Origin: JAVBSN01 sp031556525 | GTDB taxonomy: Bacteria > Bacillota > Clostridia > Lachnospirales > Lachnospiraceae | DNA length: 64,000 nucleotides | Assembly (NCBI GenBank): GCA_031556525.1 | Contig: JAVBSS010000003.1 | Span: forward strand, 1-64,000 | Direction of reading: 5' to 3' | Part shown: piece after piece, positions 25,578 through 35,128 of the stretch | Position numbering within the stretch: the stretch's first letter is position 1 | Layout of the letters: the number at the start of each line of letters is the position of its first letter | Position numbers and translations under genes: made by a program | Notes under the pieces: model-generated | Seen by the model: the letters and a program-made list of their open reading frames with translations, nothing else | What the model was told of the DNA's origin: nothing | Database searches by the model: none

Positions 25578-27632
25578 TTAGATGAATAGACATCCTCTAA
25601 CTGGTTCTTCAAATATTTGATTAGTAACAAATGCTGTGTTATTAAGCATGTTAGGATCATAAGTCGTAGTTGTTACTGTGACAATATTTTTAGCACTACC
25701 TATGGCTGATGCACTTACTGTACCGGTTATAATAATTTCCACCGATTCTCCACTCAGCATTGTGCTCAAATTCAGACTACCAGGCCACGGATTATAGGTT
25801 AAGCCTTGATCAATAGAATATTGTGGTTCTTCAATTTCAACAGGAATATTATCAGTCACCTCCACATTTTCAGCAGTGTCAGGTCCATTATTTGTTACTA
25901 CAATGGTATAGGTAACTTCTGATTCATTAATGAATATATATGGCATTGATGACTTAGAGACCATAACATCTGCTCCCCCACCAATCGTAACAATGTAATC
26001 TTCAACTTCACCGTCAATAGCCCCACCAATACTGCGTGTATCCTCTTGATCTGGCATAAGATTATTATTTATTAGTGTCTGCGTTGTTAGTCGTAGACGT
26101 ACAAATGTATGACCAGCAGTAAGTGTAACATCATCTGGCACAGTAAAATTAAGTGTAGTCGTTTTCATCCCAGTTCCTGATGGTACAACCACTGTATTAC
26201 ATTCACGACCTTCAAATATTCCATTTTTATTAAAGTCAACCCAACCATACAAGTTAGCGCTACTACCAGTTTCATTAGTATAATTTACTATCAATGAATA
26301 ACTTGTTTGATTAATCACAATCTTAGGTAAAGGTGTTACTAGACCATCATCTGGAATACCTTTTGAAATATCATCTCCTTCAGCATTTTGATCTTGATAT
26401 GCATCCGATTCTGCCGTTACCTGAGTACCAAGCATAAGCTTATTTATCAATCCATGGCGTGGTCCATTTTGTGCTAACAGTGTATTATAATTATCTGGTC
26501 CGTTTGACGCCCCAGCATCCGGTGCATCACCAAAATCCACATTAATTGTTGCATATTTACACATAGCACCATCGTTATAGGTACCAGGAATAGATGCGGA
26601 AAACTTAACCGCTGATGCCGTTGTTCCCGATATGGTATACTTGTAAACCGAACCATCTCCATTGACAATAGCATAAAGAGTACCACTAAAATCAAATGCC
26701 ACAGCACCAACCGAACTACCAAAATTAGGTGCTTTGGTTGTTAAAGATATAAAATTGCCATTTGCTGGATTCAGACGATATACTACACCATTTTGATATA
26801 CACCATATAAAAAACCGTCGTGATAATCCCAATCGGCAAGTGCGGTTGCATTATTAATAGCAGTACCATAGTTAGCCGTCTGCTCAACTAATGTATTTGG
26901 ATTTACTAATTTTAAATATGTGGCTGAATCCGGTCTCAAATCAATAGTATAAAATCTTGTAGCCCCACCCTGATATAAGTAAAGCAATCCATTAATCCCT
27001 ACACAACCTACATTGTAGTCATTAGGAGGTAATCCATTAATTGATTCTAGAAGGGTAACATTACAGTTGTTGTCAATACGCGCAACAACATTAGAAGTTT
27101 GACTATAACCATATAGATAATTGTCAAATGGATTATATCCTATACCATTGATATATTCAGCCGGACTTAAAGCTCCTCTAATCGCAGAACTTCCAGTTAC
27201 AATATTAATATCGTACCATACACTTGGTTTCCCAATAAACTGTATCATTGTTGTATTACATGTGAGTGGTGCATCGGTTGTATCATGACTAAAATTATAT
27301 CCAGTAAGACTTGCATTGTTATTAATATTGTTAGCAGTCACTGTTACCTTTCGATTACGTGGTCCGTTTGATACAGTAAAATCATCTGGCTGTGTAAAAT
27401 CTACTGGTGGACATGCCAAATTCATATCAGTAACCGTCTCATATATAGTATACGTTGTTGCTGTATTAACAGAAAAACTGTAATTTCCATCAACATCCGT
27501 ATTTGTTGTTACACACCCCCCGGACACACTATATAAAACTATATATACACCAGATATACCTGGCTCTCCATCCTCATATATTCCGTTGTGATTAATATCC
27601 TTAAAAACAACCCCTTTAATTGTAGCTGCCAC
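25578..27632 (-). CDS. SdrD-B / DUF6923 / GEVEDY / DUF11 multidomain protein
   Basis: A 684-aa protein. Residues about 1-80 are an SdrD B-like domain ('GVVFKDINHNGIYEDGEPGI'). About 105-360 looks like a DUF6923-type beta-propeller-like region ('INGIGYNPFDNYLYG', 'GAVAFDFSGTLYAI'). About 365-550 includes a GEVEDY domain ('VDFNKNGIFEG', 'DGEVEDYIVTIGG'). A DUF11 domain closes the protein ('YTIVVTNNGPDTAENVEVTD'). These are extracellular matrix-type modules, yet there is no signal peptide, membrane helix or sorting signal. The start is GTG 27632 with AGAGGTG about 6 nt upstream. Its codon use looks richer in GC than its neighbours. A related fragment lies divergently at 27701. Lack of export signals suggests release by other means, for example in a spore layer, or a truncated gene. 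Confidence 0.82.
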   Translation of the reverse strand: MAATIKGVVFKDINHNGIYEDGEPGISGVYIVLYSVSGGCVTTNTDVDGNYSFSVNTATTYTIYETVTDMNLACPPVDFTQPDDFTVSNGPRNRKVTVTANNINNNASLTGYNFSHDTTDAPLTCNTTMIQFIGKPSVWYDINIVTGSSAIRGALSPAEYINGIGYNPFDNYLYGYSQTSNVVARIDNNCNVTLLESINGLPPNDYNVGCVGINGLLYLYQGGATRFYTIDLRPDSATYLKLVNPNTLVEQTANYGTAINNATALADWDYHDGFLYGVYQNGVVYRLNPANGNFISLTTKAPNFGSSVGAVAFDFSGTLYAIVNGDGSVYKYTISGTTASAVKFSASIPGTYNDGAMCKYATINVDFGDAPDAGASNGPDNYNTLLAQNGPRHGLINKLMLGTQVTAESDAYQDQNAEGDDISKGIPDDGLVTPLPKIVINQTSYSLIVNYTNETGSSANLYGWVDFNKNGIFEGRECNTVVVPSGTGMKTTTLNFTVPDDVTLTAGHTFVRLRLTTQTLINNNLMPDQEDTRSIGGAIDGEVEDYIVTIGGGADVMVSKSSMPYIFINESEVTYTIVVTNNGPDTAENVEVTDNIPVEIEEPQYSIDQGLTYNPWPGSLNLSTMLSGESVEIIITGTVSASAIGSAKNIVTVTTTTYDPNMLNNTAFVTNQIFEEPVRGCLFI

Positions 27633-27700
27633 AAATATCACCTCTTATCATATAAAAATAAATACGAAAATATCTTGTTTCTTATTTAATATTATATTGA

Positions 27701-28141
27701 TTGGACAACCAAAGCGTGAATTATGGCTACTATACCATTGGCAAGGTTCCTGCTTGTTTGGAAAATAATATTAATTACAACAGGGCAACAATGCATTCTG
27801 GTTGGACAATTATTGTATTATATAAAAATCAATCCTTACCAACGAGAAACCTTACTGTTTGGAATGAGTTCTGCCAAGTATACACAAATGTGGGAACTGT
27901 AGATATTCATATTAAAGACTTTATCACTCCACCAACAGGTTACCCTATTCGCGGTAAGCTTTTTATGTCTGCAAGTGGTGGCGCAAGCTATATATCAGGA
28001 GATCAAACAAAATCATATTTCATAACAAAACCCCCTATACTGGTGTGGTCCAGTAAAAGGGGGTACATATCAAACTCAAAGGGGGGGATTTACTTAGTTT
28101 CCAATATTCCTGCTTTATCTAAAACATTCTTCCTAGTTTGA
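27701..28141 (+). pseudogene. Fragment of a DUF11-type surface protein
   Basis: A plus-strand open frame that starts only at TTG directly after an in-frame TGA, with no ribosome site. The peptide 'HSGWTIIVLYKNQSLPTRN' followed by 'LTVWNEFCQ', and 'DIHIKDFITPPTGYPIRGKL', matches an internal domain of long DUF11-containing surface proteins ('GWALVVVYENPSLPLRNLT...GFTTPPTG...'). It has neither the N- nor the C-terminal end of such proteins. Past about 28030 the frame reads through a terminator hairpin and into the end of the opposite-strand kinase, so that part is noise. Probably the remains of a second, larger adhesin-like gene. Confidence 0.6.
28031..28063 (-). terminator. Terminator of the large hybrid kinase gene
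   Basis: Stem of two segments (28031-28035 with 28059-28063; 28039-28043 with 28050-28054) and TTTTGTT on the minus strand. Confidence 0.65.
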
Positions 28142-30957
28142 TTCAATGCAAACAAATAGTCATTATACATCTCCGGTGTTAACGAAGATAAATCATTCTT
28201 CAATACCTTTTCAAACTCTATGGTTGCTGTATAGAAAGTTGTCATTCCAAGATTACCCGCTACACCTTTAAGTGTATGAATCTGACGTCTTGCTTCATCT
28301 ACTGTATCTGGATTTGTGTAATAAGAAAACGGCTCGGCTTCTTCTGGTAGTTCTCTCACGAATCTAAACAACGAACGATAATATAATTCACGTCTCCCAT
28401 TAAAGCGGGAAATACCACTCAAATGGTCAATGCCTTGAATAATCTCTTCGTCTGCCGAATCTACGGATACTTCTATTTTAACATTATTTATATCATCTTC
28501 CATAGCAATAGTCTGCGCTTTTGCATACTTCTGCATATATTGATTCAATGTCTCATATAGCTTATCAATATCAATTGGTTTGCCTAAATGACCATTCATT
28601 CCTACTTGATAACAAAGATCAATCTCTTCTCTCATTACATTGGCCGTCATCGCTATAATCGGAACTTGATTACCCTTCTCACGAATGGCTGCCGTTGCCT
28701 GAATACCATCCATAATCGGCATCATAATATCCATAAAAACCATATCAAAAGATTCTTTCTCTAGATATCGTAATCCTATAGCTCCATTCTCAGCTACAAC
28801 TGAATCCACTCCGAAGACTTTCAACATTTCTATAGCAACATCTTGATTATATGAAACATCTTCACAAATTAAAACTCTTGCACCAGGGAATTTATTATAA
28901 TTTTGTACCGTGTTTTCTTTGTACATCGAATTACATAAACATTGTATAAATGTGGATGGAACAAATGGCTTTTCAATAATATCATTAAACCCAGCACGTA
29001 TAATATCATCATGAATCAAGTGCTTTGTATATGCTGAAACCATCAATAGCTTTGTATTTGTTGTATACTGCTTCAACTGTTGTGCAAGGTCTATACCTGT
29101 TAGGTCACCTAGACGGTAATCTAATACAATCAAGTCAAACTGCTGAGATATCTCAGCTTGTTGCTCCACAAGTTGCAATGCTTCCGCTCCACTTGAAGCA
29201 CATACAGGTTCACCACCTATCATCTTTAACACTCCACTCATAATTTCAAGTGCAATTGGATCATCATCTACAATCAATATTCTACTTGCTACAACTCGAT
29301 ACTTACTGATTTCATCAAGTACTGTAGATTGCTCCTTGGCTTCCTTAAATGGAAGTTTGAAACTAAGTGTAGTTCCCTCTCCTAAAACACTATCAACAGC
29401 TATATCTCCCTCCATCAACGTAATAAGTTGCTTGGTGATGGCAGTTCCTAGTCCTGTTCCTATATTTTTATTGTATTTGGCTGCATGAAACTGTTCAAAT
29501 GGTGACCAAAAACGTTCTAATTGTTCTTTGCTCATTCCAGTTCCTGTATCCTTAACCTCAAAACTAAGCCAAGTAATCTTATCATTAGTCTCTCTATTTT
29601 CCTCTTCTACCTTGGAGATAGATAGAACAATACGACCAGATTCTGTATATTTAGCTGCATTATCTAGAATATTTTTTAACACCTGCCACAATCTAGTTTT
29701 ATCTCCATACAAATAAGCTGGTACATTATAGTCAATATCAAATAACATTTCAATTGGCTTATCTTCAATACGTTCAGAAGATACCAAAAGTGCATTAGAT
29801 ACAATCTCCTCCAAACAAAAATCTTCTTCATAAAGCTCTAACTTTTCAGCTTCAATCTTTGAGAAATCCAAAATATCATTAATAATAGTTAATAAATTTT
29901 TAGCAGATATATTAATCTTCCTATATGTTTCATAGTTTTCTGATGTCTGCTCACGCATTAATGCAAGTTGCGAAAGACCAATAATAGCATTCATAGGGGT
30001 TCTAATCTCATGGCTCATATTTACCAAAAATCTATTTTTAAGATTACCAACTCGTTCCTCTTCATCAATTACAGTTTCAAGAAGTGTATTGATACCATCA
30101 AGCAATACTGCAAAATCACCTTTAAACATGGTGCTATCCACGCATCTGCCTGTACCCCCCTCTGCAACTTCCTCTGTAACGGTTGTAATCTCTTGAGTAA
30201 TTTGTTGAACAGATTCTAAGAGACTTGAAAAACTCCTTGCCATTAAGCCAAACTCATCATTTGATTCATACTCAGAAACATCCTGATAGATATTTCCTTC
30301 CGAAACTTGATATGCTATTTCACTTAGAGCAATCATACTTTTCAATCGTTTATTAAGCACCCAATAGTTTGCAATAACAGAAATTGTAATTCCTGCAATA
30401 AGTGCAAATGTAATAACAAGATATAATGTTGCCAAATGATTAGCTGCCATAGATTCATCTGTACAACGAGTATTCATAGTAAATTGAAACTGCTCAATCT
30501 CACTATAGATTGCTGACTTCTGTTCAATATAGCTTTCACTAAAAATAATTTGACGTGCACTCTCAAAATCACCAGCTTGAACTTCTTCTATTGCTCTAAA
30601 TTCATCCACCGCCAATTGATCAGAAAGTTCCTTGGCGCTATTTAACAATTCAAGTTCATTGTCAGGCAAACCAAGCTCTATAATCTGATTAACAATGTTC
30701 TCCCTACTTTTAGTCTCATTTATTTCTGTTATGTAAGCATCACAAAATTGCTCCTGTCCGTAAACAACATATGATTTAATCTGATCAGACAAATAATCTG
30801 ATGCGTCTCTCAAGTCAATTCCTAACTGCTTATATTCCGCCTGAACATCCGAAATATAAAGTGCCTTTGTATATGATGAATAAGTAAAAATCGACCCAAA
30901 AATAATAATTATTATATAAATTAACGGCAATACCTTGAAGATTTGTGTAAATTTCAC
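28090..30957 (-). CDS. Tripartite hybrid histidine kinase (TM-HAMP-HisKA-HATPase-REC-REC-HPt)
   Basis: A 955-aa membrane kinase of the BarA/EvgS-like layout. One helix (about 8-30), an extracellular helical sensor of about 130 residues, then a second helix (about 170-195) and a HAMP domain (about 200-250). HisKA has phospho-His in 'LVNMSHEIRTPMNAIIG'. HATPase has 'LDNAAKYTESG' and 'IGTGLGTAITKQLI'. The first receiver has Asp in 'LIVLDYRLGDLTG'; the second has Asp in 'MVFMDIMMPIMDG' and 'HLGKPIDIDK'. A C-terminal HPt has His in 'QIHTLKGVAGNLGM'. Start is GTG 30957 with AGGAGG upstream. No response regulator is adjacent, so its output partner is elsewhere. The helical sensor suggests a small ligand or partner protein. 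Confidence 0.93.
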   Translation of the reverse strand: MKFTQIFKVLPLIYIIIIIFGSIFTYSSYTKALYISDVQAEYKQLGIDLRDASDYLSDQIKSYVVYGQEQFCDAYITEINETKSRENIVNQIIELGLPDNELELLNSAKELSDQLAVDEFRAIEEVQAGDFESARQIIFSESYIEQKSAIYSEIEQFQFTMNTRCTDESMAANHLATLYLVITFALIAGITISVIANYWVLNKRLKSMIALSEIAYQVSEGNIYQDVSEYESNDEFGLMARSFSSLLESVQQITQEITTVTEEVAEGGTGRCVDSTMFKGDFAVLLDGINTLLETVIDEEERVGNLKNRFLVNMSHEIRTPMNAIIGLSQLALMREQTSENYETYRKINISAKNLLTIINDILDFSKIEAEKLELYEEDFCLEEIVSNALLVSSERIEDKPIEMLFDIDYNVPAYLYGDKTRLWQVLKNILDNAAKYTESGRIVLSISKVEEENRETNDKITWLSFEVKDTGTGMSKEQLERFWSPFEQFHAAKYNKNIGTGLGTAITKQLITLMEGDIAVDSVLGEGTTLSFKLPFKEAKEQSTVLDEISKYRVVASRILIVDDDPIALEIMSGVLKMIGGEPVCASSGAEALQLVEQQAEISQQFDLIVLDYRLGDLTGIDLAQQLKQYTTNTKLLMVSAYTKHLIHDDIIRAGFNDIIEKPFVPSTFIQCLCNSMYKENTVQNYNKFPGARVLICEDVSYNQDVAIEMLKVFGVDSVVAENGAIGLRYLEKESFDMVFMDIMMPIMDGIQATAAIREKGNQVPIIAMTANVMREEIDLCYQVGMNGHLGKPIDIDKLYETLNQYMQKYAKAQTIAMEDDINNVKIEVSVDSADEEIIQGIDHLSGISRFNGRRELYYRSLFRFVRELPEEAEPFSYYTNPDTVDEARRQIHTLKGVAGNLGMTTFYTATIEFEKVLKNDLSSLTPEMYNDYLFALNQTRKNVLDKAGILETK

Positions 30958-31071
30958 TATTTCTCCTCCTTTTCATAAGTTGCTGTTCATAAAATATCAT
31001 CAACCAAAATACATATTATAAATACTGATATCATAACATTTTCGCCATTCTTTATCAATCACTTTATATGC

Positions 31072-32787
31072 TTACTCTGGCAAGCTATCACTTACACACA
31101 ATCTTCCATACCCAGTCATATAATTTGGAGTTTCCATTCCTGGCAACTGCCTTGCCCCTCTAATTAAATACGCTTTTACTTTCTCACCATACATATATGG
31201 GTCATTTCCATTTACAATTCCCCATTCCATTAATAGTGCTGCCGCTCCTGCCACAAAAGGTGTTGCAAATGATGTTCCTGTTCTATTTGAATATCCTCCG
31301 CCTATTGAAGGTGCATTTATTCCGACCCCAGGAGCTACTATAGTTGGTTTTATATCACCTATAGAATTACTGCCCCTTCCTGAAAAACTTGCATACGTAT
31401 TCAATATTGAATTGTATGCCCCTACTGATATTACATTTCTAGCACTAGATGGAATAGTTAATGTAAGATTCTCACTTGGTATTTGAAAAAATGTTCCTGG
31501 ACTAGTTGACGAAGATACTGGCAACCATATATTATATTCTCCATTAACAATATTTCTTGGTGTAAGTACTATTTTCCATATACCCGAAAATATATAGTCA
31601 TTCGTAGGAATAAGTGAAATGTATATCTCCTGTTTACTATTGTAAGGCGAAGGGTCTGCATATATAGCATCTATTATTGTACCCGCTGCTCTGTACTGAG
31701 ATATATGTGAATACTTACTTATTGGTCCAATCCTAATATTATTAGGCGTTACCAAGCTAACATCAAAATCATCTGCAAAGGTCTTCCAAATCTGAAGATT
31801 AATAGCTTGCTCGTACGGTGCAACAATAAATTCAATTTCCTGTTCCTTACCATTAACTAACGTACCACTAGCATGTCTCCCTGTTATTCCCTCATTACCT
31901 GTGCCAATAGCAATAGAAATTTTGTAGTCATTACTTATACTATCTATATAACTTTCCACAATACTCGAACCATTATGATCCCCATAATTATTTCCAAAGC
32001 TAAGATTAATAGCTACGGGCATATTTTCAGCTATTGCATTTTTTACTACATAATCCAAACCTGTCATTAATTCAATTGTATTGAAAAATCTTCCCGCTCT
32101 TGCTCTTCTTAACTTAACCACAATAATATTCGAATTGGGTGCAACTCCCACATTCCTTCCATTTGAAGCCCTACCATTGCCACAGGCTATGCCTGCAACT
32201 GCCGTTCCATGCCCTGAAGTATCCACAGTCCCCACCTGTTCACCACTTAGCAACATTTTATTAATGTCTTCCTCGGTATATTCTGTACCCTCAAAAAAGC
32301 CCTGAGGTGGATTTCCTGGTATTCCTTGATCCCATATTTTTAGTATCCTAGTAGTTCCATCATCATTTCTAAAATCTGGATGACTTATATCTATACCACT
32401 ATCTAGAATAGCAACTATTGTCCCACGTCCTGTCAAATTGTAATCCGGCAGCCTAACCCTTTCGACACAAGAATCTCTTATGCCTTCCATCTCTTCTAAT
32501 ATAAGTGTTTTGGGCTTTTCTATATATAATACTTCTGGAAAAGTTGCTAATGCATTTATAAGATTTTCTCTTATTCTCACAATTGCGTAACCATTAAATA
32601 AAGGAGTAGCCAAAGCTCCTAGCTTGGACACTACTCCTTCAATATCACCAACATATTTAACTATTAATTCCCATTCATTAAATTCTTCCTCATATCCAAC
32701 ATTAAGTTCAACACTTTTCTCTCTATCTACTTCATCAATACTAAGAGATAATTGGAGTTCTGGATCTATTTTTGCACCTGTATCCAT
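31072..32787 (-). CDS. Csp-like subtilisin-family serine protease
   Basis: A 571-aa S8 peptidase of the Clostridial CspA/B/C type. A prodomain-like region (about 35-95, 'EWELIVKYVGDIEGVVSKL') precedes the protease domain. The triad is complete: D129 in 'VAILDSGID', H193 in 'TSGHGTAVAGI', S506 in 'RTGTSFATPFVAGAAAL'. Between His and Ser lies a large insertion (about 300-440), consistent with the jelly-roll domain of Csp proteases. No signal peptide is seen, as is typical of Csp proteins placed in spores. In clostridia these cleave pro-SleC to start cortex breakdown at germination. No sleC lies nearby, and many Lachnospirales have several Csp-like paralogues, so the exact role is open. Confidence 0.87.
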   Translation of the reverse strand: MDTGAKIDPELQLSLSIDEVDREKSVELNVGYEEEFNEWELIVKYVGDIEGVVSKLGALATPLFNGYAIVRIRENLINALATFPEVLYIEKPKTLILEEMEGIRDSCVERVRLPDYNLTGRGTIVAILDSGIDISHPDFRNDDGTTRILKIWDQGIPGNPPQGFFEGTEYTEEDINKMLLSGEQVGTVDTSGHGTAVAGIACGNGRASNGRNVGVAPNSNIIVVKLRRARAGRFFNTIELMTGLDYVVKNAIAENMPVAINLSFGNNYGDHNGSSIVESYIDSISNDYKISIAIGTGNEGITGRHASGTLVNGKEQEIEFIVAPYEQAINLQIWKTFADDFDVSLVTPNNIRIGPISKYSHISQYRAAGTIIDAIYADPSPYNSKQEIYISLIPTNDYIFSGIWKIVLTPRNIVNGEYNIWLPVSSSTSPGTFFQIPSENLTLTIPSSARNVISVGAYNSILNTYASFSGRGSNSIGDIKPTIVAPGVGINAPSIGGGYSNRTGTSFATPFVAGAAALLMEWGIVNGNDPYMYGEKVKAYLIRGARQLPGMETPNYMTGYGRLCVSDSLPE

Positions 32788-32923
32788 ATATAATCATCCC
32801 GTACTACTATTTATAATAATAATATGTATCAATCCCATATTAGATTACTATATGATAGCTATATATTTGTATTAAATATTTTCTAACTATACATCCTATA
32901 ATATGTACAGTACAATCATATCG

Positions 32924-34267
32924 CTAATCATTTTTTATTTCTCTAATTACATATCTATTTCTACCCGCCTCTTTTGCATCATATAGGGCTATATCAGATT
33001 CCGTATAATACCTACGATAACTCTTCACATTATCTGCCGCTAATCCTATACCTATGCTAGCTGTTATCTCGTAATCCTCAATAATATCAATGGCTTTTAT
33101 TCCTTTACGTATACTCTCAATTCTCTTGTGAATATCCTTTTCTGACCAATTTCCAATGCTAAATACAGTAAACTCATCACCGCCCATTCTTGCAACGAAA
33201 TCTGTATTACAAAAATTAGCTTTAATAACATCGGCAAATTCTTTAATTACCTTATCACCAGTATCATGTCCCCAGTTATCATTAATTCTCTTAAAATAAT
33301 CTATGTCTATCATTAAAAATATACTATTTTCACAATCATTACTATTAGCCAATGAATTCTTAACCTTCTGAACAAAGGTTAATCTATTTAACAGTCCTGT
33401 TAGAGAATCTGTCTCTGCTTTCTGCGTTACTATTTCAAGATTTTCAACATACTCTTGAATCTTTATATCCATTGATTTAAGTGTCTCAGCTAGTGTCTGT
33501 AATTCATCACTAGTATCAATTTCCAAATCTTCTATACTACTTGCATCCACTCCACTATCTCCACCACCTATGGCAAAGTGCCTTGCTGCAACTGATATCT
33601 TATCAATGGGATCTAATACCATACGATGAAATAATTTCATAAACACTAATGTCATAAATATTGTAATCAAAGCTGACGGTATAATTAGATTACGCATAAA
33701 ATCCCATTGCTCATTCATAATATGCTCAACTGAATAATCAACGCCCAAATAACCTGCAAACTGTTTGTCACTATTATAAAATGGCAGATAAATACTAAGA
33801 AGCCATCCATATTCTTCGTCAGATGTTATAGGACCAAAAGGTCTACCTGCAGCTAACTGCTTCTTATATTTATTAAACCCATCATACCATTCCCAATAAT
33901 AGCCTAGCTCACATCTATCTTCTGATTCATCAGTATCAAATACATATATTGCACCATCTTCATCTGGCACAAATACAAATAAATACATAGAGCCTGCACC
34001 TTTATTAAGCAGCCTCATATTTTCGAGAGTCCTTACATATTCTTCATCTTCATCTTGAGTTTCTAGATAATAATCAATCTTATCCCAATCAACATATTGT
34101 GCTGCAGTATTAATAAGTATATTACCTTGCATCTCATATTGATATATCATCTGCTTATAGTATGTACGATATCCAATTAAAATAACTAGTACTCCTATTA
34201 ATATTCCCATCAACATAATGGTAATAGAAAACTTTAAACCTAATGAAATCTTCTTCTTTTTCTTCAT
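32924..34267 (-). CDS. Membrane diguanylate cyclase with extracellular sensor
   Basis: A 447-aa protein that should make c-di-GMP from GTP. Helix 1 (about 12-32) and helix 2 (about 188-210) flank an extracellular Cache-like sensor of about 150 residues ('YLPFYNSDKQFAGYLGVDYS'). A HAMP-like linker and coiled coil (about 215-280) lead to the GGDEF domain (about 285-445), with the active-site loop 'ARMGGDEF' and the opening 'DSLTGLLNR'. The inhibitory I-site RxxD five residues before GGDEF is absent ('CNTD'), so product inhibition is probably weak. GGAGAT lies 7-8 nt before the ATG. Single gene. It could drive the switch to surface attachment, fitting the adhesins nearby, but that is inference. 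Confidence 0.92.
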   Translation of the reverse strand: MKKKKKISLGLKFSITIMLMGILIGVLVILIGYRTYYKQMIYQYEMQGNILINTAAQYVDWDKIDYYLETQDEDEEYVRTLENMRLLNKGAGSMYLFVFVPDEDGAIYVFDTDESEDRCELGYYWEWYDGFNKYKKQLAAGRPFGPITSDEEYGWLLSIYLPFYNSDKQFAGYLGVDYSVEHIMNEQWDFMRNLIIPSALITIFMTLVFMKLFHRMVLDPIDKISVAARHFAIGGGDSGVDASSIEDLEIDTSDELQTLAETLKSMDIKIQEYVENLEIVTQKAETDSLTGLLNRLTFVQKVKNSLANSNDCENSIFLMIDIDYFKRINDNWGHDTGDKVIKEFADVIKANFCNTDFVARMGGDEFTVFSIGNWSEKDIHKRIESIRKGIKAIDIIEDYEITASIGIGLAADNVKSYRRYYTESDIALYDAKEAGRNRYVIREIKND

Positions 34268-34311
34268 ATTTGATATCTCCAGCCAAAATTTATGTATATC
34301 CTAATAAATAT

Positions 34312-35121
34312 TTATGATCCTGTTCCCGAATAACTAATTGCACCCTTCATCCATATTTTATAACTTATATAGAAAAAAGCAACCCCTATAATTGGTGATA
34401 ACCATGTAAGTATAGGAATATTGTCTGTTCTTAAGAAAAACATACTTGGATAATAGGCAATAAAGGCTATTGGTATGATAAATGTGAATATAAATCTAAA
34501 TATAGGATTAAATATCGTTATTGGATACTTTGCATAATCCTTAAATTTAAAAGCAAATACCATAACTATACCTGAATTCACAATCCAAAAACATGTAGCC
34601 GCTGCAAGATTCATTAATGCAATCATAAACAGTGATGCAGAGAACAAACTTACTATAAGTTGAAATACTGTTACTACTGTAAATGGTAGCCCTAATTTAA
34701 TCCATGAATATATTAATATTCCGCCTCCCATTACTAGTTGACCCAATCCTTTTATATCAAAGACTTCTGATATGAAATAAAAGAATATGTTTATAGGTCT
34801 AAAACAGTATTTAATAAAATCCCCAGAATACACATACGACCTAAGATTCCAATTGTTATCGAAGAAACATTGTACTGGTGTTAATGACAACAAAGAGAAT
34901 CCATACAGAAATAACATTTCATTATATGTCCATCCCATTACAGACGGAAAATTCTGAAACATAATCCAAAATGCTACGAATCCTGATAAATTAGTACATA
35001 TCATTCCTAATGTAGATATTATAAAATCTGCTCTATAACTCATCTTACTCTTTAAATCTTGTGCCAATATTTTAAAATATATTTTTGTATAATACCTTAT
35101 GCCTCTTCTATTAATATTCAT
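34312..35121 (-). CDS. ABC-2 family exporter permease, second subunit
   Basis: A 269-aa membrane protein with six hydrophobic helices, one of two non-identical permeases of an exporter. The N-terminal 'YYTKIYFKILAQDLKSKMSYR' is a cytoplasmic amphipathic lead-in typical of the ABC-2 DUF990-like family. The gene starts 7 nt after the first permease ends and has GGTGGGTAGGTGA just upstream of the ATG. Complete export systems of this family consist of one ATPase and two such permeases, as here. Substrate unknown; related systems export hydrophobic cations or glycolipids. Confidence 0.85.
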   Translation of the reverse strand: MNINRRGIRYYTKIYFKILAQDLKSKMSYRADFIISTLGMICTNLSGFVAFWIMFQNFPSVMGWTYNEMLFLYGFSLLSLTPVQCFFDNNWNLRSYVYSGDFIKYCFRPINIFFYFISEVFDIKGLGQLVMGGGILIYSWIKLGLPFTVVTVFQLIVSLFSASLFMIALMNLAAATCFWIVNSGIVMVFAFKFKDYAKYPITIFNPIFRFIFTFIIPIAFIAYYPSMFFLRTDNIPILTWLSPIIGVAFFYISYKIWMKGAISYSGTGS

Positions 35122-35128
35122 AAGTCAC

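Noticed and set aside
27701..27703. TTG start for the 146-codon plus-strand frame
   Set aside because: Directly follows a stop codon and lacks a ribosome site; treated as a gene fragment instead.
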